A DNA stretch of 64,000 nt from positions 7,252,519-7,316,518 of the forward strand of contig CM041090.1 in assembly GCA_023079485.1 (NCBI GenBank), written 5' to 3'. How positions within the stretch are numbered: the first letter of the stretch is position 1; each line of letters begins with the position of its first letter. The notes under the pieces were generated by a model. It did no database searches. It worked only from the letters and a program-made list of their open reading frames with translations, and was not told the origin of the DNA. Below, piece after piece: positions 39,202-53,636 of this stretch. A program made the position numbers and the translations under genes. Origin of the DNA: Archilochus colubris (Eukaryota; Chordata; Aves; Apodiformes; Trochilidae).

Positions 39202-42200
39202 GCCTGCAATCCTGTGAGCAGCAATTACTGCTGATAGTCCAGGGATGGGTGCAGGGGGACACAGAGCAAGATTTGCACTGGCCATGCATAGACCCACCTG
39301 GACTTCCCACAGCAGGGTCAAGCTCAGGAGTCCCATGGAGGTGAACTGTGGTGCCCAGCTCATGGTGGTCTCCTGCTGTGCCTTCTCTTTGCAATCTGTG
39401 TCAGAGGATGCTGGTGTTGGGTGGAACTTGCAGGGCAGCTGGTGCCATTGAGGGTGTGATGTGGTAGTACTTAACATTTGGTTTATTATATGGTACAAAA
39501 TGCCTATGCTGCACCAGGCTCAATGTCTCCTCTTTGTGTCAGAATAGCTTCTTGTCCCTCTGCCCAGGGCTATCCCCTCACCCATCGAATTACTAACTTT
39601 ATAGGCAAGGCCAAGAGACCTCAGCTCCTGGCTCTGCAGGCTAAGTCTGCAAGACTTGGGGTTTCTAAGCAGACACATCCCTCTGCTGTGTTCTTCAGCT
39701 GCTTTTCCTTTTGAGAGCAATGAGGTGGCCTTCCTGGAAGCTTCTGCCCTTCTCTTCATACTCTGATAGGAGGGCAGTAGCAGTTGTGCTTGTCTCCAGC
39801 CTTAGTTCTGCTCCCTCATTTTTGCTTCCTGAGATAAAGCTTGCTGTAACTCAGGCTCTTCTTGAGGAGGACGACCATGATGAGGAGCAAGCATGGGCAG
39901 CTTTTAAAGTGGAGAGTCCTGCTGGATGAGAAGGGGAAAGGGCGAGTGAATACTCCAAGCAAACGACCTGCAGTGGTAAAATGCCCAGCTGCCAGCCATC
40001 AGCTGGCAGGCATGCTCTGCTCAGCAGCTAAGTCAGGTATATTCATTTGCAGTATTTTGCCTGTGATGGGGTGAGAAAAATGAAAAGTGTTTTTGGTCTG
40101 AGGACAAGGTTTGGTGTGTTGTGTTTCATTGTTGTGAGGGAGTATTTTGTTTTTGTTTAAGAGAACCAACAAACAGTAAGACAAACACCTCAATCACTAC
40201 CCCAAAAAAACCCAACCCTATCACAGAATTTTCTTTTTGCTCTTGAGCAGTTATTGTTCTGGTTTTCCAGGCTTCATTCCGGTGTGGTGGTAATAAAGGT
40301 GCTACAAGATGCACAGTCTGCATCATAGCTCCCACAAGGTGAAGAATGGAGAAACAATCTCTGATGAGAATGAGTTTGTTCATCCTCTGGATTTAGCTTA
40401 GATGGAAAGGTGTTCTCAAACCTCTGGATATTGTATGTGCTTTCTTCGTCTGCCACTGCTGTCTATATGCTTGCCTTATTGCCCCAGAAATCTGCTGTTG
40501 ACACTGAGTTGCATGAAAGATTGAAAACATACTTGTTGCCATGTAGGTCGGAGTGGTCTTTCACTAACCTGAGGAGCAAGTTGTAGAGTGCCAATGGCCA
40601 GATCGGTGTGATGGGCCCATGATGTGCCAATATCGCTTCCAGCTGAGCTGCCTGTTGCCTTGCTCTCTGCCTTTGCATCTTCCTGCGGTCTTTTGCTGTG
40701 CCTGTAGCCTGCAGGATACTTGGTGAAAGGATCAGTGTTTCTGGCAAGGGTTTGTACAGTGCCCTGCACAACAGAACTCTGGTTTCTGAGCGTGGTTCTC
40801 ACATGCTACAAGGCCCCAAGCACTGAGGCAATGGCAACTTATTTTAAATTGCCCTGGGTTTGTTGGTTTTGTTGGTTGTGGTTTTTTGTTTGTTTTTTTT
40901 TCTTCCCCGTTTTTAGGCATTATTTTAAATCCACTTGTGCTCATTACAGCACATAAAAGTTACTTCCCTGTTTGTGGTACTTGCTTACAGTCCACTTGAC
41001 TCAGAAGTTGTTTTCAATTCTGCGTTCTTCTGCTCTAGCACCATGTGCTGGACTGGCTGCTGGTTGTAGGTGCACAGCCCCTGTCAGCACACCCTGCTTG
41101 AGTGCTCCCAAGTCTCTCTTCAGAATGAAGTCTAGTAATAGACCACTTCACACTGGTGATTATATATATTTCTGTCAGCTTCAGATAATCTGCTTTCAGT
41201 GTGTGGTTACAAAATTGCAAGTGGAGATGTCCCTTTCTCCACACCCTTCTTTGCAGTGAGTTTCTGCTGTGGGCATAGCCAAAGAGAATATAATCAGCAG
41301 CATATATTGTTTCTAGTGACATTGAGTTTAAAGCCTCTGATCCTCCTATCTATTTTTCAATGTCTGTTTTCCTATGCCAAGTTCTCCCTCCTCCTGTTCT
41401 CCCTTCCATTTGTGCCCCACCTTCATTAACAGGAGCTGGGAAGGAAAATCTCTGTTCTTTCCTTACTTTACTGTTGTGTTCAGTGATCTCGCGTGCTTTG
41501 GATTGAAGATTGCTTTTCTGCTTAGGTAGGTTGTTGGCTTTCATGGTCTGATAGATTAACAAAATTTTCTGGTGCTGGCATGAGCTTTTGAAACATTTTG
41601 TTAACTTTTAGTAATTATCTTAATCTCTTCCGTGGAGAGACTATTTGAGTGGCACCACTTTCCTTCAGAGGAAGGAAGTCTTCTGGTGGCAGTGGGCTCC
41701 TGCAGCCCTTTACTCCTGACCACCAGGCAACCTGGCAGTAGAGGAGTTCTGGTACTGTGCACAGGCAGGATTTGGGAATCAAAGCCATGGAATTGGTCTG
41801 CACAGCCCATCTGAAGGAACAATTCTCCAGGAAAAGTGCAGACTTCTTCAGATTCAGCACGAAGAGATGCTCTTTGGATAAGTGTGCCACTGGGTGTGAG
41901 TGCTGTCCTGACACTGTAGCAAAGTGAGGCATTGGCAAAAGTCTCATGGAGTTCTGTTCCCCTTTGACCTTCCTGTGTGGTGGATTGGTAAATCATTTTC
42001 CTGTGACTACTTCTCGTCTGAACTCGTTACAAGGTTTTGTAAGGGTGCTTGTTTGTCGTGAAATTGTGATGCACCAGAACAACCACCACCACTATCTTAA
42101 TTAAAGAAAATAGAAATATTTGCTAGACATACCTATTTCTATTAGACTAACAGGGTTTTAGTTTACCCATTTGGTATTTGTTTTGCCTTCCCAAGAAGAA

Positions 42201-42523
42201 ATGAGTGGGCAAAATATTTTTCATATGTATGTTGGGGATAACACTCCAGAATTCTTAGTATAGTTTATGTAGCTCTTATCTGTTTTTCAGTTAGTGAACT
42301 TTGGTACTTCTGCAGCCTTACAAAAGGATGAATAAATGCATTGTGTAACTGGAGTCTGTAGAGTGTATTCTAGAGTTTGCCAGAGGGTGACATAAAGTAT
42401 ATTTAAATTGGCAGTCCCTGATTATCCCAAAGACCTGCCAGAATCTTATATTTTTCACCTAATTTATTTAACTTTTGCATATGTGAGTGCTGAGTGTTCT
42501 CCATCCACTGACTTGGGGCAAGA

Positions 42524-42573
42524 CTCGCTCCAGATGCAGTTTCACAATCTCACTCCGGATGCAGTTTCACAAC
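42524..42573. repeat. 25-bp tandem duplication
   Basis: Two adjacent 25-base units sharing the core ATGCAGTTTCACAA (42533-42546 and 42558-42571) and differing at three positions. A small local duplication in intron 1. Confidence 0.9.
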
Positions 42574-45500
42574 TGTCAGTCCAGTCTGACAGTGCTTATC
42601 TGCCACTCGTTCTCAGTTGGATACATCCATGATCACTACTCATGTATGCTATGGAAAAGTGAGTTTTCAGCCAGATAAGAGAGTGCCAAGCCTATGTTTG
42701 AGAGAGAGGAGGTGGCAGGGTTAGGGAAATGAAGAGTCAGTGTGGAGTGGGACTGCCCCCTTTAATGGCAGCTTGTCAATAAAGTGGTCAACACCAGCCA
42801 TGAAACCAGTCCCCAAGCAATATGGTATTTGGAGCTGCAGAGGGGACCTGGCTCTGGGCAGCCAAAGGAGACTGAGGTCTGTGCTCAGTTCCAGGCTTCT
42901 GAATACCTCTTGCCTAAGGTTGGAAAGCAAAGCAGCTCTTTCTCACTTTCTGTAAACCCTGCCCAAATTCCTTGCATTTTTGCAAGTTGGACCAGGTGAT
43001 AGTTGTAGTCTGCATGTGAAAAGAATAAACTGTCCCTTAACTGCACCTTAAAACCACCTCTAGCCTTGCAAAGTATCTGAGATCATGGGGGGGTGGAAGT
43101 CTGCCTGACACAAGTGATGTTGAAAGCAATGAAAATCTACTTATGGCTTGATAGAGTCAGGGGGCTGCACCAGCAACAGCTGCCTGTGAAATAAATTTCC
43201 CCAGCTGCTCCTTCCCTCCCTTGTAAGGCACTCTGCATTGCTCCAGCATCTTATTGTTACCAAAACAATAAGAAGGAGAAGAGTTAAACCTAGATAGCTC
43301 CCCACAGTGAGGGAGCAGCAAGAGAACAGGAGGAAAACAACCACAAACAAAAAAAGCCCAAACAACAAGCAACTTAACTGTTTTTGCTGTGGAAACAAAT
43401 ATCAGTGAATCTGTGTTCTGAACATCACACTGCCTGGTTCCCCAAGCACTGGCCCTGGATTGGGATTTGGCATCTGTCTCATTTTCAAGTCCAGTGCAGT
43501 CTCCCGCCTTCTGGAAGTGAGTGCTTAATAGCTGGTCAAAGAACCGCTGTGCAGCAGCTGCTGAGCTGGGAAAGAAGCTGCTTCTGTTCCCCATGCAAGA
43601 ACATTAACTACCTTTTCTTAGGCCCTGCAGAGACTGCCAGAGCTCAGATCAGTTCATATGAATGCAATTGCTGAAGCTTTGAGGAAACAAAGCTGCTCAG
43701 CAAGAGCAGTCTTACGCCCTGCAAGTCTGAAAACTCAAAATCTGAAGACTTTGCAATGTGTTCTTGCAGAATGCCAGACTTCTTCCATGAACAGGTACCA
43801 ATAGTCTGATCCCCTTCTTTAAAGAGTGGCAAGGCTGCTACAGGGCATTTTGGGAGTAAATGGCAGTACCGTGGGTTGGCTCCTCATGCCTGGGAGTTAA
43901 TGCTTCCCTGTTGGGATAATGCAACAGAACTGGCTGTTGCTACAGTGAACTGAGCAGGAATACCTTGTTAAAAGGGAGATGCTCTGGCACTGTTCCCCTC
44001 ATGGGTGCCTGGCTCTTTATTCCCCAGCAAATGCATAGTGCTCTCTCTGATCTGTCTGCTGTTGCTGGCTGGTCACTGTTCATATGGACTTGTATTGCTC
44101 TGTCAACTGTTTCTTCAAGTGCAGTTCACAGTCTGCAGTGTGAACATGTCAGCTCTGTGCTGAGTCTTCCTGGGTAGGGCTCAGCCTACAGCAGTTCTAA
44201 ATACAGATAAACCTCACAAAGAACTGGAGACAGGCTCTAAGTTATCAGGGTTGGGCTCTTAAGCATCAGGAAGTCAGGAAAAAAAAAGTACTAGAGAGTA
44301 GGCTGCTGAGAAGTGCAAGAGGCTTTACTGTTTTGGTAGCTGAGAAGGGAAGAAATAAATTCTAATTCACTTAACAATACCTTACCTGCATGCAGAAATG
44401 GGTTGGCTGGCTCATGGCATGGGAGACAGCCTGACATGGAAATGAGCAACTTCCTCTGGCAATTTCCAGTACAGTGCAGAGGATGGAAGAGGTAGGATGT
44501 GAAGAGGTCCAGGACCACTAGTAAGTGTAGCTCTTCTTGCTAACTACTGAGTTGAAGTTAATGCTGTGAAAACTCCACTTTCTGAGGTGGCTTGCCTGAT
44601 TTGCGCAGGAAGAAAATGTTTCCCTTACGAGTACAATGCTCTGTGGCCATCTGACTGCATAAGAGGAAGGAAGAGTCCTGCAAAGGCTAGACTCTATGTG
44701 CCTTGATGATAGGATATGTGATCCCATGGGAGGGAAGAGGATCCCATAGGAGAGAGGCTCTAAAATTTATTACTTACCTGGCTTCCAGCCTGCAGGCTCA
44801 AGTCATTTTCTCTTCCCGGGTTGTGGTGGGTACTTGTGTGGATACTTGCACAACACATGTGGCAGAGCGGGAGCAGCCAGGGTGCCCCTGAGTGATGGCC
44901 ATCACCTACTGCACTGTGTAACAATGGCTGATTGCTTGCTGAGGAAGGGGTTGGGACAACTGTGCCCTAACTCTTCAAGCCCACCTGCTGGTTCTTCAGC
45001 GTGTTTGGAGCAGGATTGTTTCTTCCTGGCCCACAGACAAAAGCAGCTTGAGCCTCCCACTGCGGGATCTTAATTACCCGTACCCTTTTCCCTGTGAAGC
45101 TGCACGTAGATGGGTGTTGTTGTTGGATTTGGCTGTGGCCAGTGCCCAGCCATATGCTTGGGTCAGAGCTGGGGAGATCACTGCATAAAGCAGCCTTCCA
45201 GGGGACTGGCTGTGGTGGAAATTGCATTCATCCTTCCGTTCTGTAACACCGTTTTCCAGAGGAGACGGCAGCAAGCACCCAGCTGAGGACAAAAGGCCAG
45301 TCAGTCTGTGGAGACACTGTTTTGCTGTTCCCACTGCAACTTTGTGCTGAGGTGCAGCTGCCAGCAGGAAGAGGGTTAAGGACACATATCGCATGGCATG
45401 GTTCTGTTTACTGCACGGTACTCATAATGCGGGCCGGCATCCAAATCCGGAAGAAGATTAGCACTCAACCAGAGACCCTGAAACAATGTGTTTCGTGTTG

Positions 45501-46244
45501 GTATTCCTGTGAAGCTATGTGGTCTGCCATCAGGTCTCTTGCAGAGGCTTTCTTGTCCCTGCAGCCCTCAGGGGGAGCTATGGGGAGAGCAGAAAATGGA
45601 CAGTTTTAAGAACAAAGACTGGATTGGACTGAACTGCATTTATCATCAATGTAAGCTTGAAGCCAGGGGCGTTTTGCCAGGAATTTACTTATTCCATAAT
45701 AACTTGATCTCTGCCAAAGGAGTTTCTGGCTCAACCCTGGTCTGAGATTAGTGCCTGACTCAACAGTGACCGATCTGGGAAACGGGACTCTGCCCTTTGG
45801 TGTAAGGGTTTGGATAGGTGTCACTTAGCAATTTGCCCAGTACTGAGTGCAAGCAGTTATGATGGTGGAGAACCAAGTATAAAATTCAATTTCATTTTTG
45901 AAGAGTAATTTTGGACAGGGGGGATGGTATAATTTTTACAGCTTACCCTGTTCAATTGGCATGGACATAACTGTAGCAAACTTTCATAGCACCCAAGGCA
46001 GAAGGGAGATCCCTCTGCTTCTTCCTAACAGTGGCAATAAATGTTCTTTGGCTGTTTGTACCAGGGGTAATTTGACTTCAGATAGACAAGTGACTGCTGT
46101 CTATCTGTCATCTACATGCACCTTTCCTCTCACAGAGGATTCCTAAGTTGAGAAAACAGATGACAAACATCATGGCAATGATGACTTGTAGATTACACAT
46201 GTACTGCATGTCCTGCTTCTTGGGTTATCTATTTCTTGTCCATT

Positions 46245-46309
46245 TGTGGTGGGGTGTTTTGGTTTGGTTTTTTTTGTTTGTTTGTTTTTTGTGTGTGGTT
46301 TTTTTTCTT
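46245..46309. repeat. GT-rich low-complexity tract
   Basis: Irregular G and T sequence, including GTTTGTTTGTTT at about 46276-46287. Simple sequence on the plus strand, almost without C or A. Confidence 0.85.
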
Positions 46310-48467
46310 AGTGTAGTATGTTGCAGGATCCAGGTTCAGCTAATTTTATTGTCCCTACTGTATTCATGCATGCATATCTTACAGTGGAAATGATTCAGAA
46401 ATTCCCGAGGTAAAGAGTAAAATATATATTGTGTCACAGTTCCGGAAAGAAAGAACAGGGTAGGTCAAAAAATTAGCAAGACTCAACAGTGTTCATTTTA
46501 CTGTGTAACCATTAGGAACAATCACCGTGTATCAGTTGTGATAGTAAGCTGAATTCCAAATGTTTTGCTTAGCAACTGTTGCAAAGGAAAATTATCAGGC
46601 AACAGCAAAATTAGGAGTGGTGAGTAGGGAAGGCATTCTTTAAGATGAGCTGTACTCTGACGTATTATCTATGACTAAATGATTTGGCATTTTCTTACGC
46701 AAACATGTAAGAGTAAGAGCATTTATGAATATGCATCAAAGCAAGTTCAGTCTAATCCAAGAGCTTCATAAGTGCTCTTACTGGTATTCTCTAAGGAATA
46801 GGAACCTCTGTGGCCAATCCTTGTGCAACAGTGATGAATTTTGGTAGACATCAAACCATGGTAACTGAAGAGTGGTGTCTTAGTCATTCTCCATTGTGAA
46901 ACCATTCCCATTCCCCTAAACTAAATGAGGCACCTGAGAGGACCATGATTGATACCACATCTGAGATTTGCTTCCTGTAGAGCTGCACTGAGGTTGTTGG
47001 TAGTGTTAACATGAGAGTGAAAGAAGTACTGGTGTGTCCACTCTTAAGTACATAGCAGGGCCTGGCAAAATGACACATCATATGCTATCTGCAGGAGTGC
47101 CTGCTCAAACAGTATTTGCTGTGGAGCTGTGTGAATGGAGGATGAGTCTACAGTGAAGAAGGCTTTGATTTTGTCATGCGTATGTTAGAGAACACTGTCT
47201 TTAGAAGACTCCATGAAGGAGGCTAGTCTAGCAGTCTTTAGGCTAAAATCTGAAATAAGAGATTGGTACTAATCTCGCCTGCATTAAGCACTGATGTTAA
47301 GCAGTTACTGTTTCCACACATTGGCTGCCCTTACTACTGTAATCTTAACAAGGGACTGTCTTAGGAGAGGCATATGAGTAGGAGCTGGGTATCAAAATAC
47401 AAATACTGTCAGGGTAAGAGCACCTTCATTAGGTGTTATTTATTCATGGGAGAAATTATTAAAGGCAAAAGAAACTTACCTTGAACTGGCACATGAGTGC
47501 CTGGGAGGCTTTCTACTGGATTATCTGTGAGAGGGTGCTTGTCATGTCTTATGGAGTTTTTAGTTGATTATTAAATTCTGTATTTAAAAAGCTTTATGTC
47601 AGGAAGAGTTGGGATACAGCTTAGTAGTGGTCTCCCCAGACTCCTTGCCCAGTCTTGGAGTTCAGGTTTTGTTTTTCACTGTATCCCTGTGTTGCAATGG
47701 GGTTTTACAGTGCTTTCATTTCTCTTCCAGGCTTATCTGGAACCAGGGCACTGTCCCTAAGTACCTGCTCTTTCTTTCTTGCCAAATGTAGAGGATGTGG
47801 CAGGGAGGAATCAATCAAAGCTTAAGTGGAAATGTGAGTTCCCAAGTTTGAACTAGAAGGGCCTGGCAGGAACATATTTTCAGCAAGGTGTTATCTGAAG
47901 TTTTCTTTCCACTCTTGCCCAAGATACTTCTGCAAGTCCTGTCCTTTGTAGTGAAAGGGCACTCTAGAAGACATCCCATCATCACTGTGATGGGTTGTGG
48001 CAGCTCTGCTATGAGTCTTGGTGCCATTTGCTGTGCTTTGAACTTGCGGTTCTGTCATTCTGGCTGCCCTGTATGGATTTTGTGTCCTTTAGCAGAAATT
48101 CCCATTGCTTCAAGCCATGGTATCTCACAAATAAGTTTCTCCTACCATCAGATGAAATGTATGGTGCAAATCATTTGCTTTTCCCTGGGCAGAGGCTGCA
48201 TTTTATCCTTTGCATCAGGAATGGGAACCTCTCCAATCTCATTGTCCCCCTGAGCTTATGGGGTTTCTGCAGTGGTGCACATTGCTTCATTATAGACTTA
48301 GTGCTGTTGTCCTCAATCCCTCCTGCATCTCCTCCATCACTGTGCTGGTGAGCACAGTGTGAAATGGGCCCTGGGATCCCTAACTGCTGCTGGAGGAGGC
48401 AGGTGCTGCTGGCAGATCCTGGGGAAGCCTGAAAGCCTGTGCTGTTGATACTGACCTGCTCTCCCTT

Positions 48468-48501
48468 AAAAACAAAACAAAAACAAAAACAAACAAAAAA
48501 A
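48468..48501. repeat. AAAAC-type simple repeat
   Basis: Irregular AAAAC and AAAC units. Low-complexity intronic sequence. Confidence 0.9.
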
Positions 48502-48570
48502 CCTTTGCCCCCATCACCAGATGACAAACTTTTGTGTTAGCTTGGGACCACTGCTGTAGAGCACCTCTGC

Positions 48571-48588
48571 TTTTTTTTTTTTTTTTTT
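48571..48588. repeat. Poly-T tract, 18 T
   Basis: Uninterrupted run of 18 T, 70 bases after the AAAAC tract. Confidence 0.95.
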
Positions 48589-48897
48589 CCATGAGTGTCC
48601 CCTGTTTGGAAATCTATTAAGTGCACATGTTTAGTGCCTGTTAATTTGTGCAACAGTGTTTTGTGCATCACAGAAAACAGGAGGACTCCATGTCCTGGAG
48701 TTTCTTAGTAAAATTAGTGGTTCCAGCTACCCATAAAGCAGTGGGCATCCTTGTGCTTTGTTCTTTCTGGCAGGCTAGACCACAGATCATTTCCTGTGGT
48801 CAGGAGCCACATCTGAGAGTTTTGAGAGCAACGTATGCAAGCAGGGGACCTTGAAGCTAAAATAACATACATTTCAGATGAGATCAGAGTTTACTAT

Positions 48898-48939
48898 AAA
48901 AAAAACAAAAAAAGAAAAGACCAAAAAAAAAAAAAAAAC
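48898..48939. repeat. A-rich tract
   Basis: A runs interrupted by single C or G bases, ending with 16 consecutive A. Low-complexity intronic sequence. Confidence 0.9.
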
Positions 48940-51900
48940 ACCTAAGGAAGGATATGGGCTAGAAATATGACTGCATACTCCATTCAGACAAATAACGTGT
49001 TGTGATGGTTCACAGTGTTTTTGATACTCTGTTTATAAGGTGTGCTGAAGCACTGCTTTTTGAAGTGGCCCAGTTCTGTTATCTGCCTAAAATTATTATC
49101 TTTGTAAGATTTTTTCAAAACTAGCAGTATACAAGGTAAAGAGCACCCTATCCTATGAATGGCTTCACTTTTGCATGTGAGGGCAGGGAAGCTCCCCATG
49201 CTACCTTCAGAGCTGCTATTGGCGGTGGCATTTCTCACTGGTAGTTAATAAGCAACCACAATGTCCACAGAAAGTCTAGATTTCAACAATAATTTCTGTA
49301 CCTTAAAAATGTCTTTTTGAAGAGTGGGAAGGGAGGGGCAGGAAAGGAAAGATTTGCTTTGTGTTGCCCTAAACAAACTGACTCCAAGCCATATAGTATT
49401 GATCTGACCTTCACCTAAATCAAACTGTACATAAAATCTGCCATAGATGTATGGAACCATTGCTGTGAAATTATAACCTGCTCTGTTCTACTGAACTGCA
49501 AAGCAGAAGTGAATCATCTCTGATGATTTAAAGTGTTTGCTTCCAAAAATGTGTTGTTCCTGCTCTCTTGTAGTGCAGGTTCAGGGCCACCCTGTGTTCT
49601 GTGTGCCCATAATTGCTGTTTACCCCATTCCTTCCTCACCTGTACTCGTGGTCTCGTTTCTAGGGTATTGCTGTGCATTAGGCAGCTGATTTGTGAGCTG
49701 TTCAGGGCTCTCCTCCATTTTGTCCCAGTTGATTTGGAGTTAATTCATGATTCATCAAGATGTTTGAGTAGTTCCAATATAAGCCAATCCTTGAGGATTT
49801 CTCAGCAGTGACTTTTATTTGTCATCGTGTTACTCCACCTGCCTTTGATTAAATATAGTTCTTCACAGCTAGGCTTTGTAAACTAAAATATGTTTTCACC
49901 TTATTGGTCACCTCATTTTTTCTCTGTCACTAATAATTACTTGTGCTTGGAGGAAATGTCATGTAACACCCCCCCACCCTGCTCAGTTGTCTCCATGTTG
50001 GATACTTTGTACTTTCATTTTCTTTCTTCCATCTAGTTTATATTCCGGGAGAGAACATCTCTCTTGCCCTATGACTGTTTGTTTGCCTTCAAGGATCAAT
50101 CATGCTGTGGTAACAGCAAAATCAGGGAAAATAAGTCAGAAGTTTGGCAACGAAGAGGAAAGTAACAAGCTGCATGCTCCTTTCTGGAGGTGAGGCAGAA
50201 TGGGACAGGGCAAATAGGTTTATTCCTTATTAGACTAGTGAATGTGCAATGAGGCAGTGTAGGAAGCTTGTTATCAAAGAATAAATAAGTTAATATTTGA
50301 CTTTGGGGGCGAGGCATTAATTTTCAAGAAGAACTGACACCAAGTAGAAATTTAACAACTACATAGGGTAGGGTGCTGCACTAGCATTATTTTGCATCTT
50401 TCAAGAATGGCATGTTGCCTGTTAACATTACTGGTGATCTGTTTAAGTTTCCAAGGACAGGCAGAGCTTAGCAGTGCTAGGAAACAAAGGCACCTTTCTG
50501 GAGAAAAAGCCTTTCTGATAACCAAAGCAGCTGTGGGCTTTTATAGCCCAACAAAGGGGAGGGAGAAAGGGGGAGACAGCATCAGGGATATTTAAATTTT
50601 ATGCCCTTTTAATGGTTAGCCATGATCACTTAAAGCCTTCACTAGGAGGATGGTGTTGACTTAATGCCTGGGGGAGGTGTAGTCAGTTCAGTTGTGCTCT
50701 GGTAGCTTCACCCCTTTGAGTGTGATGGTGGCACTGCAGGTGGGACTCGTTGTCTCTGCAGGAGGGACAGTACTCCTAGGGTGTTGTCCTCTTCTGCCCT
50801 TCATGATGAGACCTGTGTGTCCCAAAGTATTGGATTTCATTTACTGTCCCCGGGAGGTGATGCCTGTGGTGGGACACTTGTTTTAGTCACCTGGCATGGA
50901 AGGCTGGTGGATTGCTCGTGGCATGGCAATTGAACTAGCTTCTTTGTGTGGTACTTTGATCAGATTTGGTACAATTTATGAAAGCTAAGTGCAATCCTTT
51001 GTTATACATGCAGCTGGAATTAAGCTCCTGCACTGACTCAATCATGTGTCTTTTCTGAAAATTAAGACCCAGAGTAGGATGTACTTCAAGGGTGGAGAAA
51101 CATTTTCTAAGTCTCACACCTGGTTTGAAAGAAGACTTTGGACCTAGAGGTGGAGCAGCTGTGGCTCAGGCACACATTCCTCCTTGCTGTACCTCTCAGT
51201 GATTGCAATGTTCAGCACTGGGGCAGGGCAGGTATGTCTTTAACTGCAGCTGAAGTTTTTTTGAGATTACCCTCTTATTAAAGCTCTGTGGAAAAACAGC
51301 TCTTAGGAAACATGGTTACCCAGTGTTAAATTACACTGGTGCTTGTGTGCTACTGCTGCATGGGATTTTGTGCAATTAGCCTTTGGTACTGCAGTGTTCA
51401 GCAGCCCATTGCATGTGTCTGCCTTTAATGTTTTTGGTCTTACAGCTTTGCAAGTTTTCAGCCCAGGAAGTCTCACCTAAATTTAGGTGTAACCATGACA
51501 GAATGCTGAAATGTGATGATGTGTCCTGTTGATTAAGGAGGCAGTGTGTGCAACTATACCACATCAAACTTCCAAAGTGTATCTTGCATGGCACCTCTCC
51601 CTTCCTTCCTCCATCAGCTTGGAAGAACCCCAGTGAATAAAGAACCCTTCTGCATTAATACATGAACATTTCTGTGGCCGGAGCAGCCAGCAGTGCTTCC
51701 ATGCCATGATTTCCCCTGCAATATTCCCTTTGTGCCCAGGTGAATGGACGGAGGAGCTGTGAAGGCTGTGTGCCTGACTTTCTAACTAATGTACGGCAGA
51801 CCTTGGCTGACAAGACCTCATGAAGAATCCATGGTTCCCAGGGTAGCTGTAGCTTATGGAGGGCTGTCGAGTTCTCTGATCAATTCAGACAAATGGGATA

Positions 51901-53523
51901 GAGAGGAAGAGCAGCACACAGGCCCTTTAAGAACAAATTGGCAAAAGAAGAGCTCAGTATTTAAATTTAGTGCAGACGAAGAGGGGAAAAAATTCCCTAC
52001 AGCATCTGGTTTGTATTACTGCTCTCTGCTTCAGCAGAGGGTGTGTTTACACTGAGAAGCACTTTGGTGCCTAGCAAGGGGGTTGCTCAAGCTGTTTGTT
52101 TCTGGGGGACTCCGAGCTAACAGTATGCCTTGAAGCTACCCCCATGTCTTCCCTTTGGCTTCTTTAACTAATCCCATCTCAGCTGTTGGGCAGAGCAGAG
52201 AGGTGCCCTGTTGAGTCCAAGGTATCTGGAAACAGCACTCAGACTTCCAGGGCTCTCCAGCAATTCTCACTGTCCTGGCTGCTTCCCATTTTGCTCAGCC
52301 AACAAATGGAGGCAGATAGTCTCCTGATCATGAGTTTATGGAGTCACATGGCCAGTAGCCATCTACAAAGACTAAAATTGATGATGCATCTGCATCCTCT
52401 TGGCTTTAGTGCTTTGAGCAGAGCTGGTCACTTCTGATTTTGTCAAAATGCAGCGTTTGAAGCTCAGTGTGGGAGGTGGAAAGAGCAGAAGGGATGGCTG
52501 GGTTTTAGTTGTGGTGGAATTTCTCTTCTCTGTGCGTGTGTGTTTTCTTTATTAATGCGTGGTTTGTGGTCTCTGAGCAGTTTCACCAGAGCAGAGTGCC
52601 AAAAGGAAACCTGAACATAGCAGCATCAGTGGTGTGAGAGACTCATCAGAAAGCAGTAGAGCTTTGCACAGATAGTGCTTTGCATGGGTCTGTGGTTACC
52701 CCTGCAAATGCTCCCTTCCACTGGTAGCTTGTGCATCCTGTAGTGTATCTCCTTGAGGACTGACTGCATCTTCCATCACGTGTGCTGTAAAATACAGTTG
52801 TCAAGTTGGCAGTGAGCTTCTGTGCTGTGTTTGGCAGGCACAGAGGTTAAAAATTCTCCAGAGTTCAGTAATAATATAATTGCATTTCAAGATTTCATCA
52901 TGTTTAAGGATAAAAAATATTTTTTTTCTTTTTTTTTTTAGACTTAGAGCCAAAAAAAAAATTCCTAGCCCAAAAAGCCAGTGATTATTTCATTGTCTGT
53001 TTTTTTTAAACTTTTGGGAACAGATGCCATATGCTTCTAGGCAGAAGGAAGAGGAATGGAAAATTCTGGGTTTATGTTCATGCATAATACAGATTTTCAT
53101 ATGGTCATTCTCTCCAGCTGCTGCTGGACCAAAGCCTGTTGCCACCACCGCCAGGCTGAGATTAAAGCATGTAACACAAATACACTCTTCCCCAGCTATT
53201 TTTGTAATTTCCCTCATCCAAGAAAACACAAAACCAGTCCCCACCTCCCCTTTTTCCTCCTCCTGTCCCAGGATGAGTCAGAAGCAGTTCTCATCTTACA
53301 ATTTTCATCATCCCTTCTCTTTAAGCAGTAGCAAACACAAAGGATAATTGATCTTTGCCTGACTCCATTCAGATCAATTCCTCTCAACTACCAGTCATCA
53401 TTTATAAGTATATTCATCTTCCTACAGATGAATCAAAAGTTAAACCCTGCCCCAGCTTCTCTGTTGTCCTCTTTCAATCAACTTCTGTCTTTTCTATTGC
53501 CATGTTCATTTCCCAGTGACTGC

Positions 53524-53537
53524 CCGCCAGGGGCCAG
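53524..53537 (+). promoter_or_regulatory. CTCF-like motif
   Basis: CCGCCAGGGGCCAG differs at one position from the CTCF core consensus CCRCYAGRGGGCRS. It lies about 100 bases before the only CR1 copy in the intron. Occupancy is unknown and a chance match is possible. Confidence 0.3.
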
Positions 53538-53636
53538 CCTGCTGGCAGGGAGGAGAAAATATCTTTTCTACGTGCAGGAACTGCACAGTTGATAGCAAAA
53601 CTGGCAGCACTGTGTGCTTTAGGAAGCTTGGGAAAG

